Shown: positions 6,190-15,538, counted from the first letter of the stretch. The stretch is DNA of 34,088 bases from an uncultured Bacteroides sp. (GCA_902168085.1 CABHOP010000075.1:1-34088); one strand, 5' to 3'. Notes: generated by a model not told the origin, from the letters alone. Made by a program: numbers and translations.

Positions 6190-7116
6190 TTAGAATTTCC
6201 CCTCTGTATAATCCAGTCCTTTAAAATATTCTACATCATTCAGCAGGCTGCGGCGTTGCAGTTGCAGTTGTATAAATGCGGTGAGCGATGAGATGGGTGT
6301 GAGTATAAAGATGGCTACTATCAGCAGGCGCTTGAAGAAGGTAACACGGCCTTGCCTTTCGGGGGCACCGGGGCCGCCTTTCTCGCGTATGTATTTAGCC
6401 CATTTGCGAAAGTTGGTGACACCACGGCGTTCCAGTATTATCAGCCCGGGCTTCAGGTGTATGGCACCCATCAGCAGCAGTTCTTTATGCAGGCTGCCAA
6501 GTTTGTTTTCTGCCAGGTGTCGAAAAATGGGCATACCAAAGCGCGATGCACGCCTGATGTCATTATCCTGCACACCGGCAGCAGGTAGCAGTCCTGATGC
6601 TTCCTTCTTACCCTTGAACGACCAGCGTATCACCGTGAGTACGGAAATGATATTAGGGTTAGTATCCGTCAGCACAATGTTGCCAACGAGGTTAGCCCCT
6701 ATTTTCAGGAAGTATTCTTTCAGTTTCTCCTGGCTGTGCAGCCACATATTTCGGCAGCCATTTACGGTTATTACGGGTTTACCCTTCAGTATCTGTGCAT
6801 CTTCGCTTTGCAGGAAGGATGAGATAGGTAATGAAGGATTGAGGAACCATGTTTGATGTCCGAATATCACCAGGTCGTAGTGTTGTGCCTTAATGCTTTC
6901 AGGCAGCGGGTTCATGGCTATGGGTATATGCTGCACCGTCTCGGGCATGGTATCGAAGAATTTCGATGCCTTCCACGGCAGGGTATAGGGCACTACGGGT
7001 GTTAGTGGTACAAAATCTATATCGGCCTTATCCCTGATGTCGGACGTGATGCTGTTGAGAATATCGCGCAGTTGTCCGCTTTGGGTATAATACAATACAA
7101 GGATACGAGGCTTCAT
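6190..7116 (-). CDS. darA: DarA-type dialkylresorcinol condensing enzyme (flavodoxin-like)
   Basis: This is a 308-residue protein. The N-terminus ILVLYYTQSGQLRDIL is a flavodoxin-like phosphate-binding loop, and residues 80-120 (DLVIFGHQTWFLNPSLP) continue the fold. A hydrophobic segment near residues 265-285 suggests membrane association. I recognise the pattern as the Bacteroidota proteins annotated DarA, which with the ketosynthase DarB build dialkylresorcinols, part of flexirubin-type pigments. The partner DarB-like gene ends 8 bases upstream, so the two are almost certainly one operon. No other pigment genes (aromatic acyl transfer, ACPs, tyrosine ammonia-lyase) are visible in the window, so the product class is an inference. 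A different flavodoxin-fold membrane protein is possible. Confidence 0.65.
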   Translation of the reverse strand: MKPRILVLYYTQSGQLRDILNSITSDIRDKADIDFVPLTPVVPYTLPWKASKFFDTMPETVQHIPIAMNPLPESIKAQHYDLVIFGHQTWFLNPSLPISSFLQSEDAQILKGKPVITVNGCRNMWLHSQEKLKEYFLKIGANLVGNIVLTDTNPNIISVLTVIRWSFKGKKEASGLLPAAGVQDNDIRRASRFGMPIFRHLAENKLGSLHKELLLMGAIHLKPGLIILERRGVTNFRKWAKYIREKGGPGAPERQGRVTFFKRLLIVAIFILTPISSLTAFIQLQLQRRSLLNDVEYFKGLDYTEGKF

Positions 7117-7124
7117 GCTGTTGT

Positions 7125-8264
7125 TTAAACTACGGTTAGGTACATGTATGCGTAAGAGAAGCGGGCGCTTTCGGGCACCATCACCAGCAGGCGGTCGCCT
7201 TTCTTCACTTTACCTGTGTTCAGCATTTCTTCCAACATAAAGTAGGCCGATGCGCTACCTACGTTGCCCACCTTCGGCAGGTTGTAAAACCATTTTTCAA
7301 ATGGTATATCCATACCTATTTCAGCATGGTACTTATATATCTGGTGTTTAAAGAATTCGCTCGACATGTGGGGCAGGTAGTAGTCTACCATATCTACCGT
7401 CAGGTTGTGCTTCGCCATCAGCTCTGCCAGGTATACACCACCTTTCGGCACAATGTTTTCGCCCAGCAGGCGGGTATCTTGTTTCACAGAAAAGATGCTC
7501 TCGTTCGTCCAGTCTTCTATAGCATGGTCGTTCCAGCCGGTCAGTTCTGCCGTTTCTTCATTTTTGGTAGCGCCTGCATACATACAGGTTTCCAGTTCAT
7601 TGGCAAAGGAGGTGGTCTCCAGCCATTCTATACGGTAAGAAAGGCCGTCTTTATTCGGTTCCGACTGTATCAGCGCAGCAGCAGCACCATCACTCAGCAT
7701 CCAGCGCAGAAAGTCTTTTTCAAAAGCTATGTACCCATTCTCTTCCAGTTTGGCCAGGTTCTCTGCCTCCGGCTGAAAGCGTGAGGCGTGCATCCAGGTG
7801 CTCATCTTTTCAGAACCGCAACCTATGGCCGTATCTGCCATGCCCGATGCTATGGCCATATAGGCATACTTCAGCGCCTGCATACTGCTGCAGCAAGTGC
7901 CCATAGCCGATATCAGCTCTACACGCCTGCCCATATCCAGTGCGCCATGCACCATAGAGCCGTGAGAAGGTATTACCTGTTCGGGAGAGCTGGTGCCTAC
8001 GGCCAGTATCTCTGCTTTATCTATCGTTATCTTTTCGTCAAACAAACCCCTGATGGCGTTGGCAGCCATTTCTACATTGGTATGGGTGCTCTTGCCATCG
8101 CGAAAAGCGTAATAGCGTGTTTTAATGCCATTGTTTCGCAACACTATGGCCCGTGCTTTTGACGGTTTGCCATTTACCATACCCAGCACACTCTCCATCT
8201 CATCGTTGGCTACCGGTCCGTTAGGTAAAAATTTTGAAAGACGTGTAATATAAACGGGTCTCAC
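7125..8264 (-). CDS. darB: Beta-ketoacyl-ACP synthase III, DarB-type
   Basis: This is a 379-residue thiolase-fold enzyme. The KAS III catalytic triad is present: Cys in GTCCSSMQ (C125 most likely), His in YYLPHMS (H299) and Asn in KVGNVGSAS (N334). The family condenses acyl groups by decarboxylative Claisen chemistry. The long insert around residues 165-190 and pairing with the DarA-like gene favour the dialkylresorcinol type over housekeeping FabH. The start is GTG at 8262-8264. A TATTTTTG box 25 bases upstream on the minus strand would give a leader of about 17 bases, supporting this start. First gene of a two-gene unit; DarA follows after 8 bases. Confidence 0.75.
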   Translation of the reverse strand: MRPVYITRLSKFLPNGPVANDEMESVLGMVNGKPSKARAIVLRNNGIKTRYYAFRDGKSTHTNVEMAANAIRGLFDEKITIDKAEILAVGTSSPEQVIPSHGSMVHGALDMGRRVELISAMGTCCSSMQALKYAYMAIASGMADTAIGCGSEKMSTWMHASRFQPEAENLAKLEENGYIAFEKDFLRWMLSDGAAAALIQSEPNKDGLSYRIEWLETTSFANELETCMYAGATKNEETAELTGWNDHAIEDWTNESIFSVKQDTRLLGENIVPKGGVYLAELMAKHNLTVDMVDYYLPHMSSEFFKHQIYKYHAEIGMDIPFEKWFYNLPKVGNVGSASAYFMLEEMLNTGKVKKGDRLLVMVPESARFSYAYMYLTVV

Positions 8265-8288
8265 TATCTATGTTTCAATTTGGGTTTG

Positions 8289-8296
8289 CAAAAATA
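8289..8296 (-). promoter_or_regulatory. Candidate -7 box for the darB-darA unit
   Basis: On the minus strand this reads TATTTTTG, matching the Bacteroidota TAnnTTTG box. No good TTTG partner is seen at the expected spacing, so only half of the promoter is supported. Confidence 0.5.
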
Positions 8297-8398
8297 ATCA
8301 TTCTGTCACGCTTTAATAATAACGTGCCAAAAATGTTGCAATAAGGGGTTGAAAATAGTTCTTTTTACGTTGCCTGCAATAGCTTTCGCCTTAATAGC

Positions 8399-8432
8399 AA
8401 TATAGCCATACCCCTTCGGGTACAGCTATATG
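8399..8432. terminator. Hairpin downstream of the HtrA gene, possible terminator
   Basis: ATATAGC and TACCC pair with GGGTA and GCTATAT across a CTTCG/GAAG-type loop, interrupted by a two-base internal loop. It lies 36 bases after the HtrA stop codon (minus strand). There is no T-run after it on either strand, so termination is uncertain. Confidence 0.4.
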
Positions 8433-8467
8433 CGCTCTGTTATTATATATAGGCACTAAAAAAACGT

Positions 8468-9970
8468 TTACTCTTCGCTTGCCTGTTTCAGCCCACGGAT
8501 ACCATAATAATACATACCCTTGTAGCCGGGGCGTATACCACCTATCTGTATATTCCCGTTGCTGTTGGCTATAATGCGCTGTATATCCTCGGTGCTTTTT
8601 ACCGGCACATCATTCACGGTGGTTATCACAAAGCCATTGGGCATTTCGGTACTGGCCAGGGTGCCTTTGCCCACGTTGGTCACTACCACGCCGTTGCTTA
8701 CGTTATATTTACTTTTTTCTTCACTTGTCAATGACCGCATAGAAGCACCTAAGGTATTATCTACCTGTTGTGCAGGTTCGGTCGTCATTTTGGTAGAACC
8801 ATCCAGTGTGGTCAGCTGTACGCTTACCGTTTTGCTAACACCATTGCGCAGGTAGGTAACACTCACATTATCACCGGGGTGATAGCGGGCTACTTGTTCC
8901 TGTAGTTGTGGTTCGGTACTTACCGGTGTGCCATTCACATGGGTAATGAAGTCGCCCTTTTTCAAGCCTGCCTTACCGGCACCACGGCTGGGGTCTACAC
9001 CATTTATAAATACACCATCGGTACGGTCTATGCCCAATGCGGTAAGCTGTTCGGGTGTCGCCATCTTCCGGTCTATCAGCGATACACTCAGGAAACCACG
9101 TTGCACCTTACCAAATTCCACAAGGTCGTTCGTTACCTTCCGTACTATATTAGCAGGAATAGCATATGAATAACCTGCATATGAGCCTGTTGGCGAGGCT
9201 ATAGCCGAGTTGATGCCTATCAGTTGCCCATCGGTATTTACCAGTGCACCACCACTATTGCCGGGGTTTACCGCAGCATCTGTCTGTATAAACGACTCTA
9301 CCGGTGTGCCCGATTGCGACCTGTTGATACCTATAGAACGGCTCTTGGCACTTACGATACCGGCTGTCACCGTAGCATCCAGCGTCAGCGGGTAACCCAC
9401 GGCCAGCACCCATTGCCCCAGCTTCACATCGTCTGAATTACCAAATTCCAGGTAGGGCAGGTTCTTCTCGTTTACCTTCAGTATGGCAATATCGGTGGAT
9501 GGGTCGGTAGCTATCAGCTTGGCGGTAGCGGTATAGCGGTCGTTAAAGGTTACCGTCACCTCATCGGCATTGGCTACCACGTGGTTATTGGTTACAATAT
9601 ACCCATCGGGGGAAATAATGACACCCGAACCTGAACCCTTTTGGGGTGGCTGGTAATATTGCCTCTGGCCAAATAGCTGCCCGAAGAAATCATCTCCGTA
9701 CGGGTCTTGCACTACTACGGTTCTTGCCTTGGTCTGTGTTTTAATATGTACTACAGCTTTTACCGAGTTTTCGGCAGCCAACTGGAAGTCGGCAGGTGCC
9801 ATTCTGCCACCGGTATTGGCGGTGTAGGCTGCATAAGCGCTTTGGTTATGGCTGGGTGCTTCATGCGCAGTAAAATATGGGTTGCGGTCTGCGAAACGGC
9901 CGGCTACATACAAAGTACCTACCGAGGTAAGCGCCGCTGTAAGAATGACGGGGATGATTCTTGATTTCAT
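8468..9970 (-). CDS. degP: HtrA/DegP-family periplasmic serine protease
   Basis: This is a 500-residue protease with an N-terminal signal or anchor segment (residues about 4-24). The trypsin-like domain has a complete triad: H130 in VTNNHVV, D160 in STDIAIL and S239 in PGNSGGAL. Two PDZ domains follow, about 285-385 and 405-490. The family degrades and refolds damaged envelope proteins. A Gln/Tyr-rich loop (residues 93-112) resembles the regulatory LA loop. ATG start at 9968-9970, with a minus-strand TAAATTTG box 39 bases upstream. It is a single-gene unit; no sigma-E-like gene is adjacent. Confidence 0.93.
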   Translation of the reverse strand: MKSRIIPVILTAALTSVGTLYVAGRFADRNPYFTAHEAPSHNQSAYAAYTANTGGRMAPADFQLAAENSVKAVVHIKTQTKARTVVVQDPYGDDFFGQLFGQRQYYQPPQKGSGSGVIISPDGYIVTNNHVVANADEVTVTFNDRYTATAKLIATDPSTDIAILKVNEKNLPYLEFGNSDDVKLGQWVLAVGYPLTLDATVTAGIVSAKSRSIGINRSQSGTPVESFIQTDAAVNPGNSGGALVNTDGQLIGINSAIASPTGSYAGYSYAIPANIVRKVTNDLVEFGKVQRGFLSVSLIDRKMATPEQLTALGIDRTDGVFINGVDPSRGAGKAGLKKGDFITHVNGTPVSTEPQLQEQVARYHPGDNVSVTYLRNGVSKTVSVQLTTLDGSTKMTTEPAQQVDNTLGASMRSLTSEEKSKYNVSNGVVVTNVGKGTLASTEMPNGFVITTVNDVPVKSTEDIQRIIANSNGNIQIGGIRPGYKGMYYYGIRGLKQASEE

Positions 9971-10008
9971 ATATATCCTTGTTTCTATTTTTATATGGTT
10001 ATGTGTAA

Positions 10009-10016
10009 CAAATTTA
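10009..10016 (-). promoter_or_regulatory. Candidate -7 box for the HtrA gene
   Basis: The minus strand reads TAAATTTG, matching TAnnTTTG. The predicted transcript would start about 30 bases before the ATG. No matching TTTG box at normal spacing was seen. Confidence 0.45.
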
Positions 10017-10133
10017 TCACCATACGTTATTATAAAACTGTTAAAAACAATATGCCGGAAGGGGAGTGGGGTAATCGGTGTATTGGTAATATTTATTTAA
10101 TACCAGCAGCTTAGGCAGGCAGTGCAATGGAAG

Positions 10134-10159
10134 GGTAAAAAATGGCGTTTGCAGCCATT
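10134..10159 (-). terminator. Leftward-facing hairpin plus T-run between HtrA and fusA
   Basis: Read on the minus strand, the stem AATGGC / GCCATT with loop TGCAAAC is followed by a T-run. It looks like an intrinsic terminator for leftward transcripts, yet no minus-strand gene lies to its right in this window. It may block antisense transcription from the fusA region from entering the HtrA gene. Confidence 0.5.
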
Positions 10160-10165
10160 ACGAAA

Positions 10166-10198
10166 TTGTGTAATTATCATATTATTTACTTACCTTCG
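10166..10198 (+). promoter_or_regulatory. Candidate fusA promoter
   Basis: TTG at 10166-10168 and TACCTTCG at 10191-10198 are separated by 22 bases. The second box differs from TAnnTTTG at one position. The transcript would begin about 45 bases before the fusA ATG. Confidence 0.5.
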
Positions 10199-10247
10199 CA
10201 CCTCGATTTTGAAAAGCAATAATCTAAATTTATAATTTAAACACAAA

Positions 10248-12392
10248 ATGGCAGACTTACGGTTACAGCGCAACTTCGGTATTGCAGCGCACATCGACGC
10301 CGGTAAAACCACGACCACAGAACGTATTCTTTATTACACAGGTGTGAACCACAAAATAGGTGAAGTGCACGAAGGTGCAGCTACTATGGACTGGATGGCA
10401 CAGGAGCAAGAGCGTGGTATCACTATTACCTCTGCTGCCACTACCTGCTTCTGGCAGTTCCCTACCGTACAGGGTAAACCAATAGCAGAATCTAAAAAAT
10501 ACAAATTCAATATCATCGATACTCCGGGCCACGTTGACTTTACCGTAGAGGTAGAGCGTTCTATGCGTGTACTGGATGGCCTTGTTGCCCTGTTCTCTGC
10601 GGTTGACGGTGTAGAACCTCAATCTGAAACAGTATGGCGCCAGGCAAACCGTTACCGTGTACCACGTATCGGTTTCGTAAACAAAATGGACCGTATCGGT
10701 GCTGACTTCCTGATGGTGGTGCAGCAGGTGCGCGATATGCTGGGTGCTAAATCTGTACCACTGCAATTGCCTATCGGTGCGGAAGATAACTTTAAAGGTG
10801 TGGTTGACCTGATCCGTATGAAATCTATCATATGGGATGATGCTACACAAGGTATGACCTATACAGAGGGCGAAATCCCTGCTGATATGGTGGAAGAAGC
10901 GAACGAATGGAGGGCTCAACTGGTAGAAGCAGTAGCTGAATACGATGAGCACCTGATGGAGAAATTCTTCGAAGACCCGAACAGCATCTCTGAAACGGAG
11001 ATACACGAAGCAGTACGTAAAGCTACTATCGACCTGAGCATCATCCCAATGCTGTGCGGTAGCGCTTACAAAAATAAAGGTGTACAAACTGCACTGGATG
11101 CGGTTATCCGTTACCTGCCCAGCCCGGTAGATATCGAGGCTATCAAAGGTACAGACCCTGATACCGGTGCTGAACTGCTGCGTAAACCAGATGCTAAAGA
11201 ACCATTTGCTGCCCTGGCGTTCAAGATCATGACCGATCCTTTCGTAGGCCGCCTGGCGTTCTTCCGTGCATATTCCGGCCACCTGGATGCAGGTAGCTAT
11301 GTACTGAACGTGCGCAGTGGTAAAAACGAGCGTATCAGCCGTATCATGCAGATGCACGCTAACAAGCAAAACCCGATAGATTTCATCGAAGCAGGTGATA
11401 TCGGTGCTGCTGTTGGTTTCAAAGACATCAAAACAGGTGATACCCTGTGCGATGAAAAACACCCGATCGTTCTGGAAAACATGTTCATACCAGAGCCGGT
11501 AATCGAAATCGCTATCGAGCCTAAAACACAGGCCGACGTTGATAAAATGGGTATGGCTATCGCTAAACTGATAGAAGAAGACCCTACACTGCGTGTAAAA
11601 ACGGACGAAGCTACCGGCCAAACCATCCTGAAAGGTATGGGTGAGCTGCACCTGGAAATCATCGTTGACCGTATGAAACGCGAGTTCAAAGTTGAGATCA
11701 ACCAGGGTGCGCCTCAGGTTGCTTACAAAGAAGCTTTCACAATGCAGATATCACACCGTGAAACTTTCAAAAAGCAAACGGGTGGTCGTGGTAAGTTCGC
11801 CGATATCCAATTCGAGATCGGACCTGCTGATGAAGAGTTCCTGAAAGAAGGTAAGGGTTCTTACCAGTTCGTAAACGATATCTTCGGTGGTTCTATCCCT
11901 CGTGAGTTTATCCCTGCGATACAAAAAGGTTTTGAAGCTTCTATGGTAACTGGTCCTCTGGCTGGTTTCCCTGTTGAAAACATGCGTATCCGCATCTTCG
12001 ACGGTTCTTTCCACCAGGTTGACTCTGACTCTATGTCATTCGAGCTTTGTGCTAAGGCTGGTTTCCGTGAGGCAGGCCGCAAAGCAAAACCTGTACTGCT
12101 GGAGCCTATCATGAAGGTAGAGGTAACTACTCCTGACCAATACATGGGTGATGTAACAGGTGACCTTAACCGTCGTCGCGCTATGCTGGAAGGTATGGAC
12201 AGCCGTAACAACCTGCAGGTGATCAAAGCCAAAGTGCCACTGAGCGAAATGTTCGGTTACGTTACTCAGCTGCGTTCACTGTCTTCAGGCCGTGCATCTT
12301 CAGTAATGGAGTTCAGCCACTACGCACCTGCTCCGCGCAATATCGAAGAGGAAGTAGTATCTAAATCAAAAGGTAAAGTAAGTGCTGAGTAA
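10248..12392 (+). CDS. fusA: Elongation factor G
   Basis: This is a 714-residue translocation GTPase with all G motifs visible: AHIDAGKT (residues 14-21), the GITI switch region, DTPGH and NKMD. The full set of EF-G domains II-V follows, including the [14 protein letters not shown] and GMGELHLEI regions. It moves tRNA and mRNA through the ribosome. The start ATGGCAGACTTACGG at 10248 gives the usual N-terminus. It stands alone between htrA and pyrR, without rpsL, rpsG or rpsJ, which normally flank fusA in the str operon. Its sequence looks canonical rather than like the divergent second EF-G. A strong terminator follows. Confidence 0.96.
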   Translation: MADLRLQRNFGIAAHIDAGKTTTTERILYYTGVNHKIGEVHEGAATMDWMAQEQERGITITSAATTCFWQFPTVQGKPIAESKKYKFNIIDTPGHVDFTVEVERSMRVLDGLVALFSAVDGVEPQSETVWRQANRYRVPRIGFVNKMDRIGADFLMVVQQVRDMLGAKSVPLQLPIGAEDNFKGVVDLIRMKSIIWDDATQGMTYTEGEIPADMVEEANEWRAQLVEAVAEYDEHLMEKFFEDPNSISETEIHEAVRKATIDLSIIPMLCGSAYKNKGVQTALDAVIRYLPSPVDIEAIKGTDPDTGAELLRKPDAKEPFAALAFKIMTDPFVGRLAFFRAYSGHLDAGSYVLNVRSGKNERISRIMQMHANKQNPIDFIEAGDIGAAVGFKDIKTGDTLCDEKHPIVLENMFIPEPVIEIAIEPKTQADVDKMGMAIAKLIEEDPTLRVKTDEATGQTILKGMGELHLEIIVDRMKREFKVEINQGAPQVAYKEAFTMQISHRETFKKQTGGRGKFADIQFEIGPADEEFLKEGKGSYQFVNDIFGGSIPREFIPAIQKGFEASMVTGPLAGFPVENMRIRIFDGSFHQVDSDSMSFELCAKAGFREAGRKAKPVLLEPIMKVEVTTPDQYMGDVTGDLNRRRAMLEGMDSRNNLQVIKAKVPLSEMFGYVTQLRSLSSGRASSVMEFSHYAPAPRNIEEEVVSKSKGKVSAE

Positions 12393-12420
12393 TCAGTAGC
12401 TTACCCCGAAAATAAATAAG

Positions 12421-12451
12421 CCGCTCTGCACCCGCAGGGCGGTTTTGTTTT
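12421..12451 (+). terminator. Intrinsic terminator of fusA
   Basis: A 9-bp stem CCGCTCTGC / GCAGGGCGG (one G-T pair) with loop ACCC at 12421-12442 is followed by TTTTGTTTT. It starts 28 bases after the fusA stop codon. Confidence 0.9.
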
Positions 12452-12470
12452 GGCACATATCCATCATCAT

Positions 12471-12501
12471 TTTGACATTCGGCCTGCGATGATTATTTTT
12501 G
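12471..12501 (+). promoter_or_regulatory. Promoter of pyrR-pyrB
   Basis: TTTG at 12471-12474 and TATTTTTG at 12494-12501 are separated by exactly 19 bases, a full match to the Bacteroidota TTTG-N19-TAnnTTTG promoter. The transcript should start near 12508. This rules out the TTG at 12499, which is the end of the -7 box, as the pyrR start codon. Confidence 0.8.
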
Positions 12502-12519
12502 CGTAAATCTCACGCGCTT

Positions 12520-13050
12520 TTGAAGACCCTGCTTGATACTAAGCAATTAGACATTACGCTTCACCGCCTTGCTCATCAACTGATTGAGAACCACCTTCAA
12601 TTTAAAGATACCGTTATCATAGGCATACAACCCCGTGGTGTATGGCTGTCCGACCGTATGGCCGAATTGCTGGGCAGAATAACAGGGCAGAAGATACCCT
12701 ACGGTAAGCTGGACATTACCTTTTACCGCGATGACGTGCACCAGGCAGGGCAGGAAATGAATGTGCCATCGCAAACGGATGTACCCTTTAGCATAGAAGA
12801 TAAGAACGTAATACTGATAGACGATGTGCTGCACACCGGCCGCACCATACGCAGTGCCATGGATGCATTGATAGACTTTGGCAGGCCAAAAGGTGTAGAG
12901 CTATTGGTATTGATAGACCGCCGTTTCAGCCGCGAACTGCCGATACAGCCCGACTATGTAGGCCAGACGGTAGATACCATCATCACGCAGAAGGTGAAGG
13001 TGTACTGGAACGAAAAGGATGGAAAAGACGAAGTAGTACTTATTGACTAA
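12520..13050 (+). CDS. pyrR: PyrR: uracil phosphoribosyltransferase / pyrimidine regulator
   Basis: This is a 176-residue type I phosphoribosyltransferase when started at TTG 12520 (MKTLLDTKQLDITL). The PRPP loop VILIDDVLHTGRT is at residues 97-109, and GIQPRGVWLSDRM carries the second conserved region. Enzymes of this family make UMP from uracil and PRPP, and in many Gram-positive bacteria also bind pyr mRNA. The frame is open to 12499, but the promoter overlaps that codon, so 12520 is preferred; it leaves a leader of only about 12 bases. The downstream pyrB is 19 bases away, forming a pyrR-pyrB unit. The short leader leaves no room for a PyrR attenuator here, so the RNA-binding role at this locus is doubtful. 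Confidence 0.9.
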   Translation: MKTLLDTKQLDITLHRLAHQLIENHLQFKDTVIIGIQPRGVWLSDRMAELLGRITGQKIPYGKLDITFYRDDVHQAGQEMNVPSQTDVPFSIEDKNVILIDDVLHTGRTIRSAMDALIDFGRPKGVELLVLIDRRFSRELPIQPDYVGQTVDTIITQKVKVYWNEKDGKDEVVLID

Positions 13051-13069
13051 AATAGATTTAAAAACACAA

Positions 13070-14008
13070 ATGGCATTATCTGTAAAACACTTGCTTGGTA
13101 TCAAAGAACTGCAAACGGAAGATATACACCGCATCTTCCGGACGGCAGATAATTTTAAGCAGGTATTGCAACGACAGATAAAGAAAGTACCCACACTACG
13201 CGATACAACGATAGCCAATGTGTTCTTCGAAAACTCTACACGTACCCGTATCTCCTTCGAGCTGGCAGAAAGACGCCTGAGTGCAGATGTGGTGAATTTC
13301 TCAGCCTCGGGTTCATCGGTATCTAAGGGCGAAACCCTGATAGATACGGTAAATAATATACTGGCCATGAAGGTAGATATGGTGGTAATGCGCCACTCTG
13401 CCAGCGGTGCGCCATGGTTCCTGGCCAATCATATAGATGCCAGCATTATCAATGCAGGCGATGGTATCAATGAACACCCTACACAAGCACTGCTCGATGC
13501 CTTTTCCATACGCGAAAGGCTGGGTGATGTAAAGGGTAAACGTATAGCCATCATCGGCGATATTATGCACTCTCGTGTAGCGCTGAGCAATATCTACTGC
13601 CTTAGCAAGCTGGGTGCGGAGATAATGGTAGCAGGCCCGCCCACACTGATACCAAAGCATATAGAAGGCATGGGTGTAAAGGTGGAATATGATGTAAAGA
13701 AAGCACTGATGTGGTGCGATGCAGCCAACGTGCTACGCATACAACTGGAGCGCCAGCATAAGCCATTGTTCTCTACACTGCGAGAGTATGGTTTGTATTA
13801 CGGCATCAACAAGCATATGCTCGATGCACTGGAAAGAGAAATTGTTATCATGCACCCCGGCCCTATAAATAGGGGAGTAGAGCTAAGTTCAGATGCGGCA
13901 GATAGCAAGCAGTCCATCATCCTCGACCAGGTAGAAAATGGTGTAGCTATACGCATGGCGGTGCTGTACCTGCTATCGGGCAGAAGCAGTGGAGAACTCC
14001 CCGAATAA
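13070..14008 (+). CDS. pyrB: Aspartate carbamoyltransferase, catalytic chain
   Basis: This is a 312-residue enzyme joining carbamoyl phosphate and aspartate in pyrimidine synthesis. The carbamoyl-phosphate loop STRTR is at residues 56-60, HPTQALLDAF starts at 136, and HPGPINRGVE lies near the C-terminus. The frame runs back to a TTG at 13043 overlapping the pyrR stop, but ATG 13070 (MALSVKHLLGI) gives the standard N-terminus. It is the second gene of the pyrR-pyrB unit; no pyrI regulatory-chain gene follows. It converges with the glycosyltransferase gene at 14010, the stop codons being one base apart. Confidence 0.95.
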   Translation: MALSVKHLLGIKELQTEDIHRIFRTADNFKQVLQRQIKKVPTLRDTTIANVFFENSTRTRISFELAERRLSADVVNFSASGSSVSKGETLIDTVNNILAMKVDMVVMRHSASGAPWFLANHIDASIINAGDGINEHPTQALLDAFSIRERLGDVKGKRIAIIGDIMHSRVALSNIYCLSKLGAEIMVAGPPTLIPKHIEGMGVKVEYDVKKALMWCDAANVLRIQLERQHKPLFSTLREYGLYYGINKHMLDALEREIVIMHPGPINRGVELSSDAADSKQSIILDQVENGVAIRMAVLYLLSGRSSGELPE

Positions 14009-14009
14009 G

Positions 14010-15467
14010 CTATTTCCTGTACAATACGTATTTCCTGAATACATAGGGCTGTTCTTTAAAGCCCATGTTCACAACGCTATCTCTAAAACTGCCCTGGCAT
14101 AGTTGCTTGTCGGCTAAGATGTAGGTAGCCGTAGGGTAGTCCAGGTTCACCTCCATCCGGTTATATCGTTGCAGGTATGAAAGGAAGGCAAAATCATAGT
14201 CCATTTCTTTGCACACACCTACACGTTCGCCCAGCGGCACATATTGCAGCAGGGTTTTCATATCACTCACCAGTTCTTCATCGCGCCCTATTTTTCCATA
14301 CCGTGTACCAATGTAGGCAGTAGCCCCCAGCGTAATCACGACCAGTATCACATTTATGATGCGTATAGCGGATGTCTTTATATTATTGTTGGTTGTCAGT
14401 GCAGCAAAGAAAGGGTAGCCCAGCAAACCAATAGCTATAGCATAATATGGGAACGATGGCACCAGGTAAAACGAACGCTGCTTTACACTCAGCATAATAG
14501 GCAACGATGCACTAACGGCTAAGAGCACAAAGAACAATAAGGCTTTTTTACGTTCAGGTAATACCGTAGCACTTCGTTTCAATAGCTTCGATAAACCAAA
14601 CACCAGTAGCACAGCACCTAATCCCGGTAGTAGTTGCGATAGTAATTCGGGTATGATAGCAAAACGCCCCAGTCCGCCACCGGTCACTTCCCGCTTGCCC
14701 GATAAGGCCATTAACACCTGTTGGTTCAGGTATTCCTGCAGACATGCTTTAGCAACAGGTATGGTTAGCAACAGGCCATAACAAGCAGCAAGTGTAGCTG
14801 CTAAAACGATGGTAAGCACAATAGTTTTACCCAACGATGGCTTACGATATACCAGCCAGTATATAGCAGGCATCCCCAACGGAAAAATACCTACCGGCCC
14901 TTTGGTGAGTGTGGCCAGGAATATCATGCTGCCCGCAGCTATAAATGAAAGTACAGAAGCTTTGCCCGATTGTAGCGTAGTGTACAGTATGGCTACCGCT
15001 GCCAGGTCAAAGATAGCCATTGTGCTATCCAGCAGGTTGTTAGGGTATGCCCACATCACCGTCGGCATAATGCCCCAGCACAGTAGCGTGAATACAAATG
15101 ATTGACGGTAATTCGTATCTGTACTTACACTGTTCCATACCTTTTGCATCAGCAATGCGGTTACCAGCCAGCTCACCAGGCAATAGAAGCGTTCAGTCAG
15201 GTAATGGTCGCCCAATGCTTTAAAGAAAAGTGCCTGTATACCAAACATCAGTGGCGGATGTTCTGAAAACCGCCAGTTGCCCCGGAAGTACACATCCCAG
15301 AAGGTGCCTTTACCTATTGCAAGATTTCTTGATATGGCAGCGTAGGTCACACCATCAAAGAACATACCCTCCTGTATAGCCCTGTCGAGGAAACTGGTGA
15401 GCAGGAAGATGATGAACAGGAAACCCAACGGGCGGGCAAGGTTGTATGGCGCATTGTTAGTAGACAC
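14010..15467 (-). CDS. ArnT/PMT-like integral membrane glycosyltransferase
   Basis: This is a 485-residue protein with about ten hydrophobic segments. The first periplasmic loop holds the acidic motif FFDGVTY (D38) and the SEHPPL motif (E69), both typical of GT-C glycosyltransferases of the GT83/PMT_2 group. These use polyprenyl-phosphate sugars to modify lipids or proteins on the outer side of the inner membrane. The acceptor cannot be deduced; there is no adjacent lipid A or glycan gene. GTG start at 15465-15467 places the first helix at residues 13-28. The gene is monocistronic, on the strand opposite to its neighbours. Confidence 0.8.
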   Translation of the reverse strand: MSTNNAPYNLARPLGFLFIIFLLTSFLDRAIQEGMFFDGVTYAAISRNLAIGKGTFWDVYFRGNWRFSEHPPLMFGIQALFFKALGDHYLTERFYCLVSWLVTALLMQKVWNSVSTDTNYRQSFVFTLLCWGIMPTVMWAYPNNLLDSTMAIFDLAAVAILYTTLQSGKASVLSFIAAGSMIFLATLTKGPVGIFPLGMPAIYWLVYRKPSLGKTIVLTIVLAATLAACYGLLLTIPVAKACLQEYLNQQVLMALSGKREVTGGGLGRFAIIPELLSQLLPGLGAVLLVFGLSKLLKRSATVLPERKKALLFFVLLAVSASLPIMLSVKQRSFYLVPSFPYYAIAIGLLGYPFFAALTTNNNIKTSAIRIINVILVVITLGATAYIGTRYGKIGRDEELVSDMKTLLQYVPLGERVGVCKEMDYDFAFLSYLQRYNRMEVNLDYPTATYILADKQLCQGSFRDSVVNMGFKEQPYVFRKYVLYRK

Positions 15468-15538
15468 GGGTGCAAATTTGGTGATTTATGATAGAAAAAT
15501 AGCTGTAAAGTAGCAGCTTTATTAGTTTTTCCACTTTC

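Noticed and set aside
10263-11651. Long minus-strand frame (462 codons) antisense to fusA
   Set aside because: It lies wholly inside the unmistakable EF-G gene, and its composition is that of the mirrored codons of a highly expressed gene; no domain is recognisable.
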